Source of the DNA: Diogma glabrata
Lineage: Eukaryota; Arthropoda; Insecta; Diptera; Cylindrotomidae
Reading direction: 5' to 3'
NCBI GenBank assembly: GCA_963693315.1
Contig: OY856186.1
Span: forward strand, 371,654,850-371,718,849
Length of the DNA stretch: 64,000 nt
Of the stretch, positions 55,898-64,000 are shown in pieces (positions within the stretch are counted from its first letter, which is position 1; each line of letters starts with the position of its first letter). Under the pieces are notes generated by a model that saw only the letters and a program-made list of their open reading frames with translations, was not told the origin of the DNA and ran no database searches. The position numbers were made by a program, and so were the translations under genes.

Positions 55898-57120
55898 ACA
55901 TTGTAAATATACCAACAATAAACCCCACGCATATAAATATCAATAATATTGCAAATCTAAGCTTCTCTGCTAGAAATTCTACAAAAATATTATACATAAA
56001 CGCAAGAAGTGTTAAAAATAAAATTGAACAAATCGATACAATAATAAATAAAATCACCTGTGACATTCATGTAGTAGCTATTACAGAAACTTGGTTGAAC
56101 GAAAATGATGACGTCAGTATTTTAAATGTTATTGGTTTTTCAACTTTTACATGCGGTCGTCCGAATAAAAGAGGTGGTGGTGTGTGTTTGTTGATCAACG
56201 AATGCATATCAAATCCAAATTTAATCTACAAATATAGTGACGACTGTATAAGTTATATGTGTGTGGAAATAAACAACGAAAATAAGAAATTAAGGGTTCA
56301 TGTATTTTATAATCCAACCAACTCAAATAAAATGACTGTGAATGAATTTAGTTCTTTTCTTCAGCAACTGGATAATTTCTTGAGATTGTACGGTGGCAGC
56401 AATTCAATTCTTGTAGGTGACTTTAATGTTAATTTAAAAAACAAAAATGATCGTCGAGTTAGCCAATACATTAGCTCAATAAACCAAAACAATTTTATTA
56501 TTTGTAATGATCTGTTCGCTACTCGTATGGACTCAGACAGTATTTTGGATCATGTTCTTACTAATAGTTTAAATATGGAACTAATAATAAATAACATTGA
56601 ACATAATATATCTGATCATAATATATTTGTCCTTGAGTGCAAAAATATTTCAACAAAAAAGAAACCACAAAAAATTGACCGATATTATGAATTTGTTGAT
56701 TATGATAATATAGTAACTGATTTTTCTGAACTAAATTTATCGTATTCTGTAAATTGTGATGCAAATATTCAGCTAAGTTATATTATTAAATCATTAAATG
56801 ACCTAAAGAGTAAACATACAAAATTAATAATAAAAAAAAATCAATCACACAAAAATCTGAAACCATGGGTCGATTTTGAACTAAGATGTATAATAAATTC
56901 CAAAAATTTTTGGCAAAATAAACTAAATATTGCTAAGCGTGCTAAGGATACTAGTCAATCAATACTTTTGAATTTAAAAAAAGAATGCACTTATTGGAGT
57001 AAAAAATTTAAAGCGATTAGTGCTGTAAAAATTAGATCGTTCTTTGATAAAAAGTTTGAAAATAGTGGTAATAAATCTCGAAAACAATGGGGGGTTATAA
57101 CGTCCGCTATATTCGCCTAA
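55894..57120 (+). pseudogene. ORF2, truncated: apurinic-like endonuclease only
   Basis: 408 codons beginning at ATGA shared with the ORF1 stop. Endonuclease motifs: ILYINARSVKNKIEQI, VVAITETWLNEND, GGGVCLLI, HVFYNPTNSNK, ILVGDFNVN, SILDHVLTNS and ISDHNIFVLE. All expected catalytic positions (E of TETW, D of GDFN, D/H of SDH) are present. The frame then enters the linker before RT and stops at 57118-57120 after a probable indel near 57095; coding character seems to continue in another frame (LNNNKTNSSSFSNSIKIYF) to about 57190. The RT is absent, so no retrotransposition is possible. Confidence 0.8.
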
Positions 57121-57200
57121 ACAATAATAAAACCAATTCATCTTCTTTTTCTAATTCAATAAAAATTTATTTCAATAGTATCAGTTCATTTTTTTTTCAT

Positions 57201-57636
57201 TAATAATAATTTTAAAATTTTCTAATATTTAACGGCTAGTTAAATTTCGAATATACTGTAAAAATAAACGAACGTACCAATTTTATTTTAATTTCTAACG
57301 AACAGATGTCGTTACTAATTTTTGCTGAATCTTGGTCTTACACGATTGATTAAAAGATGTCAAAAGAAAAAACACATTTTTTTCTGACGGCATTCCATGT
57401 TTAAATTTAAAACAATTTGGTTTTTCTTTTATGTCAATTGGTGTTTGATTTTTCAAGGAAAAACATTGATTCCATTTTTTGATTTTCAAAAAGAAAAGTG
57501 TCAGGCGATGCCTAAAATTATAAAAGTAAAAAATTAGGAATAATACAAAACCCAATTGTAATTTTATTAATTTTTCTTTGGACAATTTTATTAAATCAAA
57601 AAAACAAAGAAAATATTTAATATGTTTAAATCGCAT
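57201..57636. other. Unassigned stretch before the BEL element
   Basis: A minus-strand open stretch of 113 codons (57295-57636) has no motif I recognise, and its opening ATG lies against the BEL insertion point. It may be the remains of the transposon into which BEL inserted. Not called as a gene. Confidence 0.35.
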
Positions 57637-58485
57637 TGTTAATCAAGATGACATCACCGGCTTCTAACTACTATTGAAGACAATTTTCTGTAAATATAAA
57701 TAAATAGATTAATGATAATAATAATAATTATATTATAATGTAGTTACCTATACTAAATTTATTTAATTGGTAGCGTTAAAATTTTGAATTATGTTATCCA
57801 ATTTTATGTCGAGGCTTTTGGCTGAAACAAGAATAAAACAAAACAAAGAAACAATCTTATACGAGTATGCATCCAATAAATACTCATCTGAACTTTGTTA
57901 TTTGTAGCCCTCAGTTGTTTCAGCTTAAAACAATTCAGCAACATTTTTCACTACTTTTTATGATTACTCACAACACAACTATCACTAATTTAAATCTACA
58001 AAACTTATTAATTAAATTAATTAAAAACCAATTAACTTTATATAAAATCAAAACATAATAATTCCCAAAAAAATGATTACTTTTTTTGTTGATCTGGTTT
58101 TCTTTGTTTGATATTTTTAAATTTAAATTACATAGAATCTCACACATAGAAATTAAGATTTAAATATTTAAATAAAATGTAAATAAAATTGTCTTAAGAT
58201 CGTAAATTCCTATTTGTGCCAGATGACAGACAATTTTTATTTTTTGTGGGAAAACTGATCAATATGTCACAAAAATTTTCTGTCATCGACCACTTCTTAT
58301 TCAACGATCGAACAAAAAACATTTGAGATTTTGAGCTAAAATAAATAAAAATAAAATTTGTGATTTGGACTTGGTGCTTTTAATTTGGAATAATAATAAT
58401 AATATTTTCCACTGGAATTCGAATCACTTATTGGGATTGAGGATAGGATTGTTCACAAGCTGATCACCTCCACAAGCAAAAATCA
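57637..58485 (+). repeat. 5' LTR of BEL/Pao element (about 849 bp)
   Basis: Begins TGTTAATCAAGATGACATCA; the end is placed at AAAAATCA, one base before the primer site. AT-rich with AATAAA signals. The small open frame at 57867-58058 is repeated in the other LTR and is not a gene. Confidence 0.85.
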
Positions 58486-58486
58486 A

Positions 58487-58504
58487 TGGTCCTTCGAGCC
58501 GGAT
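58487..58504 (+). other. Primer-binding site, tRNA-Tyr type
   Basis: TGGTCCTTCGAGCCGGAT is complementary to the 3' end of tRNA-Tyr (CCGGCTCGAAGGA plus CCA) over 18 nt. This both fixes the LTR end and supports the BEL assignment. Confidence 0.8.
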
Positions 58505-58855
58505 CGCTAATAAGGAGAAAAATATTCAAGGAAAACAACGTGGGAAGGATTCACAAACAAAAGGGAGCGTCATTATCAATTTGGCGGAAAGTTGTGAGTA
58601 AAAAATTTTATTTGCTTTTCTTGAACAAGTGGATTATTTTGTATTGATTAAAATATACATAATAAAATAAAAACAATTTATGAAATTTCAATAAATAAAA
58701 TAAAACTACTTTGGATTTAATAATTAATTATTTGAATTGATATTTGAATTGAATAAATATTTGCATATTTAAATTTTAGTGTGAGAAATTTTCATTAATC
58801 AGTAATAGAAGTGTTTGATTATTTGTGCATTTAATTAAATTTGTGTAATTTTAAG

Positions 58856-61800
58856 ATGGCAGATGTGCGTTATATAGCTCGTTTGTTAAAACAAATAAAA
58901 ACCCTAAATTCGCAAGCGACGCTGTACAATGATCAAACGAAATTGTCTGATGCTAAAGCAGATTTACAAATGTTAATTGATGAATGGGAACAATACAATA
59001 CGCTTGAAAAATCATTTTCTACTGATTTCGTGAAAGAACAAAAAACGATTATTGAAGAGTTTGAAACGGTGTTCTACAAAACAAAGCAACGTATCTTACG
59101 TTCAGTGAAAGCAATAGAGGAAAAGGAAAGCGTGTCTGCAAGAGCAAATACTAGTATCAGCCAACAAACATTGATGCAAGATATGTCTTTATCAAGAAGG
59201 GACGAAGAAGTACGTCTCCCTCGTTTAGGGATCGAACCATTCACTGGCGTCTATTCACAGTTTCCAACATTTCGTGATTGTTTTTCTGTGTCAGTTCATG
59301 AGAATGAAAGTTATTCAAAGGTGAATAAATTCAAATATTTATTGAGTTTTTTGAAAGATGATGCCCTTCGTTTGGTATCTAATATGACAATTACCGAAGA
59401 AAACTACGATGAAGCTTGGGATAAATTAGTCAAACGCTATAACAAACCAAAATTAATAATGGCAGATTTGATTCAACAGTTCTTTTCATTACGTACTGTT
59501 AACAAAGCTTCCTCGTCGTTACTTTATCAAATAGCTGATGTCACCGATGAAGTAGTAAGGGGATTAAAACGTGTAGGATCAAACGCTGAGTCTAGAGATC
59601 CATGGCTCATTTACATGATACTAGAGAGACTTGATGATGCTACCAAAAATGCATGGGGAGAATATACTACCGATAAAGAATTTCCGACACTGCAACAACT
59701 TCTAGATTTTTTGACGAGAAGAGCTAGTAGCATGGAAGCCGCAGAAAAGAGTAAACTGTATCGTCCTGGAACAGCAATTTTAAATAAGCTGAAAGTTCAT
59801 CATGCATTATCAAATGTCGTTATTTGTATTAGATGTTCAAAAGAACATTATTTGAATTTATGCCCTGAATTTTTAAACTTACCAGTTCAAGGACGCAGAA
59901 ATTTTGCGTCAGAGAAAGGACTTTGTTACAACTGCCTTTCAACAAATCATCGTGTGATTACTTGTAAAAAGAAATTAAGGTGCAACATTTGTCATAAACG
60001 ACATCATGTTACTTTGCATCCAACGGAAATGGAGTCTAAAACACCAACAGAGGAAGCTTCTACATCACAGCTTCAAGCATGCACTACCATCACGACTAGC
60101 TTACAGTCGATTCTGCCAACCGCAGTTGTGTTAGTTTTAGATGCCTTTGGACGTCACCAAAGATGTCGGGTTCTTTTAGACTGCGGCTCACAGGCATCAT
60201 TCATATCAGAAGCTTGTGCTCAACGTCTTCAACTTCCGAGAAGAAAAGCAAAGGTTTTAGTTTCTGGAATTGGCAGGGGAAAAATAATTACTAAAGGCGA
60301 GATTTCTCTTCAGCTATTTTCCCTGCATAAAAATAGTGGCATAGATATCAATGCGCTTATCATTCATCGTCTGCCGTCTGGTGTTCCTGCTCATAGAATA
60401 AACATTAATTCCAGAGAACTTATTCAAGACATAACATTGGCCGATTCCGATTTCCACAAACCAGGGGATATTGACATTTTAATTGGCGCCGATAAATTTT
60501 TCAACTTGTTACTTGATGGAAAGCGTTACTACGAAAATAATTCTATTATTGCACAGAATACAATATTCGGATGGATAGTTGCTGGAAATTCAGAAACCAA
60601 CAATGTTAAAAAAGGAACGCATTTACAAGCAAATTTTTCTGTGACCAATTTAAATTTAGAAATTGATATCAACAAAACTCTACAACGATTTTGGGAGATA
60701 GAATCAGTGACATCCAGCCCTGAAAAAACAATTGATGAAAATGAATGTGAAAAGGTTTTTATATCCAACTTTCGAAAAAACAACGATGGTAGGTATATAG
60801 TGAAATTGCCTTTTAAAGATCGAGCTCCAGCTCTGGGTAATTCGATTGCAATTGCTAGAAAAAGATTTTTTGCCAATGAAAGAAAACTTCATGATGGAAA
60901 TCACGAATTGTTAAAGAAAAGTTATATTGACTCAATGCGTGAATACTATTCGAGAGGGTATCTTCGAACTGTCAGCCAAACTAAAGATAGAATTGAAGAC
61001 AGTGATTGTTGCTATTTACCCCACCACGCCGTTCTAAAAGAATCAAGTGAAACCACTAAAGTTAGAGTCGTATTTGATGGTTCTGCCAAAACGTCTACAG
61101 GATTTTCATTAAACGATACTCTCATGGTTGGTCCTACAGTTCAACCAACACTTTGGAACATCTTAATGAGGTTTCGATATAACAAAATTGCTGTGGTGGC
61201 AGACATTGAAAAAATGTACAACCAGGTTCTAGTTGAAGATGAACACCAAAGGTTTCAACGAATACTATGGAGGGAAAATCCAGCTGAGGAACTGAAGGAA
61301 TATCAACTGACTACCGTTACCTTTGGGCTAGCTAGTTCCTCCTTTTTGGCTACTCGAGCACTTAACCAAGTGGCATTGGATAACGAACACTTATACCCAG
61401 ATATTGTTCCACATATTCTAAATTCTGTCTACGTAGATGATTTCTTGTCCGGAGCCAATACAATAGAAGAAGCTCGAAATCTAAAAGAAAAAATAGAAAG
61501 AATATTAGCTTCTGGAGGTTTCCCGCTACGTAAATGGAGATCGAACTCACCAGATGCTATAAATGATTCGAATTCATCAAAATCTGTATTTCACGACCCA
61601 TCTTCTGAAACAGTGTATGAAGAACAAAGAGTCAGTACAAATCTTGCAATTGCAAAAGTAGTCAATAATGGTGACAATTTTCTGGACGAACTACTAGCAA
61701 AGGTTTCTTCGTACAATAAGTTAGTAAGAGTAATCGCTTATGTCGCAAGATTTTTAAATAACTTTCAAAACAATAAAATTAAAATATCTCACCAATTCTT

Positions 61801-63214
61801 GACCACACAAGAACTAGAAAATTCCAGAAATGTTATCATTAAACACGTCCAACAAAAGGAATTTGCAGATGACATTAAAAATCTAAAAAAGAAAATACCT
61901 CTTGAAAAAAGGAGTTATATAAGGAGTTTAGCACCTTTTCTAGATGACAAGGGGATTTTACGTGTTGGAGGCAGACTGAAGAATGCAGACTGCGAAACAA
62001 GAAAGAAATATCCTATAATTTTGCCAAAATCCCATAACCTTGGCAAAATAATTATTTCCTTGATCCACCAAGCTAATCTCCATCCCGGTCCCTCTTTAAC
62101 TTTTCATCTTTCTAGGCAAGAGTTTTGGATTATCGGTGGTAGAAGTGCGGCCAGACAACATGTACGTGGCTGCTTAACATGTTTTAAAGCTAACGCAAAA
62201 GCAAGCCAGCAATTGATGGGCAGTCTTCCTTCTGCAAGAGTGGTACCCGCCAGACCATTCAGCCGCTGTGGAGTTGACTATGCTGGGCCAATAAATTTAT
62301 CATCCAAAAAGGGAAGGGGTGCCAAATTAATAAAGAGCTACTTAGCAATATTCATATGTATGGTGACGAAAGCAATTCACATCGAAGTCGTTAGCGACTT
62401 ATCTACTGAAGCATTCATTGCCGCTTTGAGAAGACTATGTGGAAGAAGAGGCGTTCCTGCTGAGATTTATAGCGACAATGGTAGTAATTTTATTGGTGCC
62501 AAAAGAAGACTAAACGAGATGTATCAGTTAGTCAGCTCAAAATCATTCAACGACGTAATAGAACAGTATCTCACTCTTCAAAGAATAGAATGGCATACGA
62601 TTCCACCATCTTCACCGCACTTTGGAGGTCTATGGGAGGCTGCGGTCAAATCAGTCAAGGGTCATATTACTAAATATACATCAAATTGTCATTTAACGTT
62701 TGAAGAAATGTCGACTCTTGTTTGTCAAATTGAGTCTATACTTAATTCGAGACCGCTATATAAAACAATAGACGAAGATACAATAGAAGCGTTAACACCT
62801 GCTCACTTTTTGATTGGTGGTTCTTCGTATTCAATTCCTGAGAAAGAAATAGATGAGAACATATCTGATGGAAGGCTAACGCGATGGCAATTTATCCAAA
62901 GAAGAACTCAATCATTTTGGAAAAAATTTCAAGTTGAATATCTTCATAATTTACAACAGCGAAATAAATGGCAAAATACAAAGGAAAATCTCAAAGTAGA
63001 CGACATCGTATTAGTCAAGGAAGACAACTTACCTGTTGGTCAATGGGCATTAGGAAGAATAATTGACATACATCCAGACTCATCCGGATTAGTGAGAATA
63101 GTAACCTTACGAACTGCAAAAAACCGAACACTTCAAAGGCCAATCGTCAAGCTTTGTAAACTTCCGATTTATTTTGACGCAAATGATTACACGTCAACTG
63201 GGGGAGTATGTTAA
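58856..63214 (+). CDS. BEL/Pao Gag-Pol polyprotein lacking RNase H
   Basis: 1452 codons from the ATG at 58856 (AAGATGGCAG); the open frame also includes a TTG five codons earlier. Residue numbers below count from that TTG. Gag with N-terminal coiled coil and DUF1759-type core (LPRLGIEPFTGVYSQFPTFR); zinc clusters CIRCSKEHYLNLC (about 328), CYNCLSTNHRVITC and CNICHKRHH; protease LLDCGSQASF (about 447); RT KVRVVFDGSAK (about 740), VADIEKMYNQV, catalytic YVDDFLSG (about 863), FPLRKWRSNSP. Then at about 903-930 the sequence jumps to VYEEQRVSTNLAIAKV, skipping the LGL-W, IARLFDPLG and RNase H blocks (roughly 350 residues compared with the family's usual 1,700-1,800). Integrase: zinc finger HPGPSLTFHLSRQEFW with CLTC, DYAGP (about 1144), YSDNGSNF (about 1211), GGLWEAAVKS (about 1264), and a DUF5641-like end. 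The stop TAA lies 6 bp inside the 3' LTR. No frameshift or stop. Confidence 0.9.
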   Translation: MADVRYIARLLKQIKTLNSQATLYNDQTKLSDAKADLQMLIDEWEQYNTLEKSFSTDFVKEQKTIIEEFETVFYKTKQRILRSVKAIEEKESVSARANTSISQQTLMQDMSLSRRDEEVRLPRLGIEPFTGVYSQFPTFRDCFSVSVHENESYSKVNKFKYLLSFLKDDALRLVSNMTITEENYDEAWDKLVKRYNKPKLIMADLIQQFFSLRTVNKASSSLLYQIADVTDEVVRGLKRVGSNAESRDPWLIYMILERLDDATKNAWGEYTTDKEFPTLQQLLDFLTRRASSMEAAEKSKLYRPGTAILNKLKVHHALSNVVICIRCSKEHYLNLCPEFLNLPVQGRRNFASEKGLCYNCLSTNHRVITCKKKLRCNICHKRHHVTLHPTEMESKTPTEEASTSQLQACTTITTSLQSILPTAVVLVLDAFGRHQRCRVLLDCGSQASFISEACAQRLQLPRRKAKVLVSGIGRGKIITKGEISLQLFSLHKNSGIDINALIIHRLPSGVPAHRININSRELIQDITLADSDFHKPGDIDILIGADKFFNLLLDGKRYYENNSIIAQNTIFGWIVAGNSETNNVKKGTHLQANFSVTNLNLEIDINKTLQRFWEIESVTSSPEKTIDENECEKVFISNFRKNNDGRYIVKLPFKDRAPALGNSIAIARKRFFANERKLHDGNHELLKKSYIDSMREYYSRGYLRTVSQTKDRIEDSDCCYLPHHAVLKESSETTKVRVVFDGSAKTSTGFSLNDTLMVGPTVQPTLWNILMRFRYNKIAVVADIEKMYNQVLVEDEHQRFQRILWRENPAEELKEYQLTTVTFGLASSSFLATRALNQVALDNEHLYPDIVPHILNSVYVDDFLSGANTIEEARNLKEKIERILASGGFPLRKWRSNSPDAINDSNSSKSVFHDPSSETVYEEQRVSTNLAIAKVVNNGDNFLDELLAKVSSYNKLVRVIAYVARFLNNFQNNKIKISHQFLTTQELENSRNVIIKHVQQKEFADDIKNLKKKIPLEKRSYIRSLAPFLDDKGILRVGGRLKNADCETRKKYPIILPKSHNLGKIIISLIHQANLHPGPSLTFHLSRQEFWIIGGRSAARQHVRGCLTCFKANAKASQQLMGSLPSARVVPARPFSRCGVDYAGPINLSSKKGRGAKLIKSYLAIFICMVTKAIHIEVVSDLSTEAFIAALRRLCGRRGVPAEIYSDNGSNFIGAKRRLNEMYQLVSSKSFNDVIEQYLTLQRIEWHTIPPSSPHFGGLWEAAVKSVKGHITKYTSNCHLTFEEMSTLVCQIESILNSRPLYKTIDEDTIEALTPAHFLIGGSSYSIPEKEIDENISDGRLTRWQFIQRRTQSFWKKFQVEYLHNLQQRNKWQNTKENLKVDDIVLVKEDNLPVGQWALGRIIDIHPDSSGLVRIVTLRTAKNRTLQRPIVKLCKLPIYFDANDYTSTGGVC

Positions 63215-64000
63215 TCAAGATGACATCACCGGCTTCTAACTACTATTGAAGACAATTTTCTGTAAATATAAATAAATAGATTAATGATAATAATAATAAT
63301 TATATTATAATGTAGTTACCTATACTAAATTTATTTAATTGGTAGCGTTAAAATTTTGAATTATGTTATCCAATTTTATGTCGAGGCTTTTGGCTGAAAC
63401 AAGAATAAAACAAAACAAAGAAACAATCTTATACGAGTATGCATCCAATAAATACTCATCTGAACTTTGTTATTTGTAGCCCTCAGTTGTTTCAGCTTAA
63501 AACAATTCAGCAACATTTTTCACTACTTTTTATGATTACTCACAACACAACTATCACTAATTTAAATCTACAAAACTTATTAATTAAATTAATTAAAAAC
63601 CAATTAACTTTATATAAAATCAAAACATAATAATTCCCAAAAAAATGATTACTTTTTTTGTTGATCTGGTTTTCTTTGTTTGATATTTTTAAATTTAAAT
63701 TACATAGAATCTCACACATAGAAATTAAGATTTAAATATTTAAATAAAATGTAAATAAAATTGTCTTAAGATCGTAAATTCCTATTTGTGCCAGATGACA
63801 GACAATTTTTATTTTTTGTGGGAAAACTGATCAATATGTCACAAAAATTTTCTGTCATCGACCACTTCTTATTCAACGATCGAACAAAAAACATTTGAGA
63901 TTTTGAGCTAAAATAAATAAAAATAAAATTTGTGATTTGGACTTGGTGCTTTTAATTTGGAATAATAATAATAATATTTTCCACTGGAATTCGAATCACT
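63209..64000 (+). repeat. 3' LTR of BEL/Pao element, partial (792 bp in window)
   Basis: Begins TGTTAATCAAG directly after a purine tract (CTGGGGGAGTA, 63198-63208). Runs off the window end; appears identical to 57637-58428. Confidence 0.9.

Larger units (their letters stand above)
54791..57200 (+). mobile_element. CR1-like non-LTR retrotransposon, 5' half
   Basis: Full 5' part with two clean frames, ORF1 (PHD finger) and ORF2 (endonuclease), then loss of everything from the RT on. It is unusual for a non-LTR copy to keep the 5' half and lack the 3' half, so a later deletion or the BEL insertion region probably removed the rest. PHD-containing ORF1 is known in the CR1 group. Confidence 0.75.
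57637..64000 (+). mobile_element. BEL/Pao LTR retrotransposon, young, RNase H-deleted
   Basis: 5' LTR, Tyr-tRNA primer site, one long Gag-Pol frame, purine tract, 3' LTR running off the window. The 792 bp of LTR visible twice look identical by eye with no indel (constant offset 5572), so insertion was recent. The polyprotein has all BEL landmarks except the region between RT and the post-RNase H linker. The right flank lies outside the window, so the target duplication cannot be read. Confidence 0.92.

Noticed and set aside
57867..58058. Small open frame repeated at 63439-63630
   Set aside because: Exact repetition is due to the two LTRs of the BEL element; no coding evidence.
1..64000. A new defence, biosynthetic or signalling system
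   Set aside because: No cluster of intact, co-oriented non-transposon genes exists in the window. The most unusual items are the long solo LTRs, the unplaced long-TIR transposon, the rRNA-carrying foldback element and the RNase H-less BEL.

Overview
The window looks like a repeat-dense, strongly AT-rich stretch of an insect nuclear genome, and I would guess a dipteran. The grounds are the transposon content (Ty3/Gypsy, BEL/Pao, Jockey/CR1-like and I-like non-LTR elements, hAT, mariner and pogo-type DNA transposons) and two damaged host genes. One of these, a mitochondrial SCaMC-type carrier, ends in residues very like those of insect orthologues. I found no intact host gene, no tRNA gene and nothing bacterial. 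Almost everything recognisable is a mobile element, usually broken and often nested.

Region by region. 1-10.0 kb is one Gypsy-like element (copy A) split by a small inverted-repeat element plus a poly(A)-tailed non-LTR end, by a 3.15 kb solo LTR (4-bp target duplication ATCG), and by a 3.5 kb DNA transposon with about 600-bp terminal inverted repeats (3-bp duplication ACT) that itself holds a hAT-type MITE. 10.4-12.8 kb is a graveyard of Jockey-like and CR1-like pieces with a hAT MITE. 13.15-13.40 kb (minus) is a possible host exon rich in Arg, Ser, Gly and Tyr. 13.5-16.9 kb is a decayed hAT element (8-bp duplication) containing two smaller elements, one carrying a piece resembling the 28S rRNA sarcin-ricin loop. 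17-23.4 kb holds MITEs, palindromes and a satellite. 23.5-23.9 kb is a ribulose-phosphate 3-epimerase pseudogene. 24.4-29.5 kb is a nearly complete I-like retrotransposon on the minus strand with target duplications. 31.7-35.8 kb is a fragmented SCaMC carrier pseudogene on the minus strand whose intron holds mariner and Jockey remnants.

36.8-48.0 kb is a second copy (C) of the Gypsy family, split by a second solo LTR. That LTR is split by a hAT MITE, which is split in turn by an mdg3-like Gypsy element with both LTRs. 48.7-54.1 kb repeats the Jockey/MITE/CR1 stack of 10.9-12.0 kb, with a third solo LTR inserted only here. 54.8-57.1 kb is a CR1-like element with PHD-finger ORF1 and endonuclease ORF2 overlapping at ATGA, cut before its reverse transcriptase. 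57.6 kb to the end is a young BEL/Pao element whose LTRs look identical but whose polyprotein lacks the RNase H region.

The genes do not form a pathway. What the sequence records is insertion order, read from target-site duplications and re-joined reading frames. Functional statements are by recognition of protein motifs; no database search was run.
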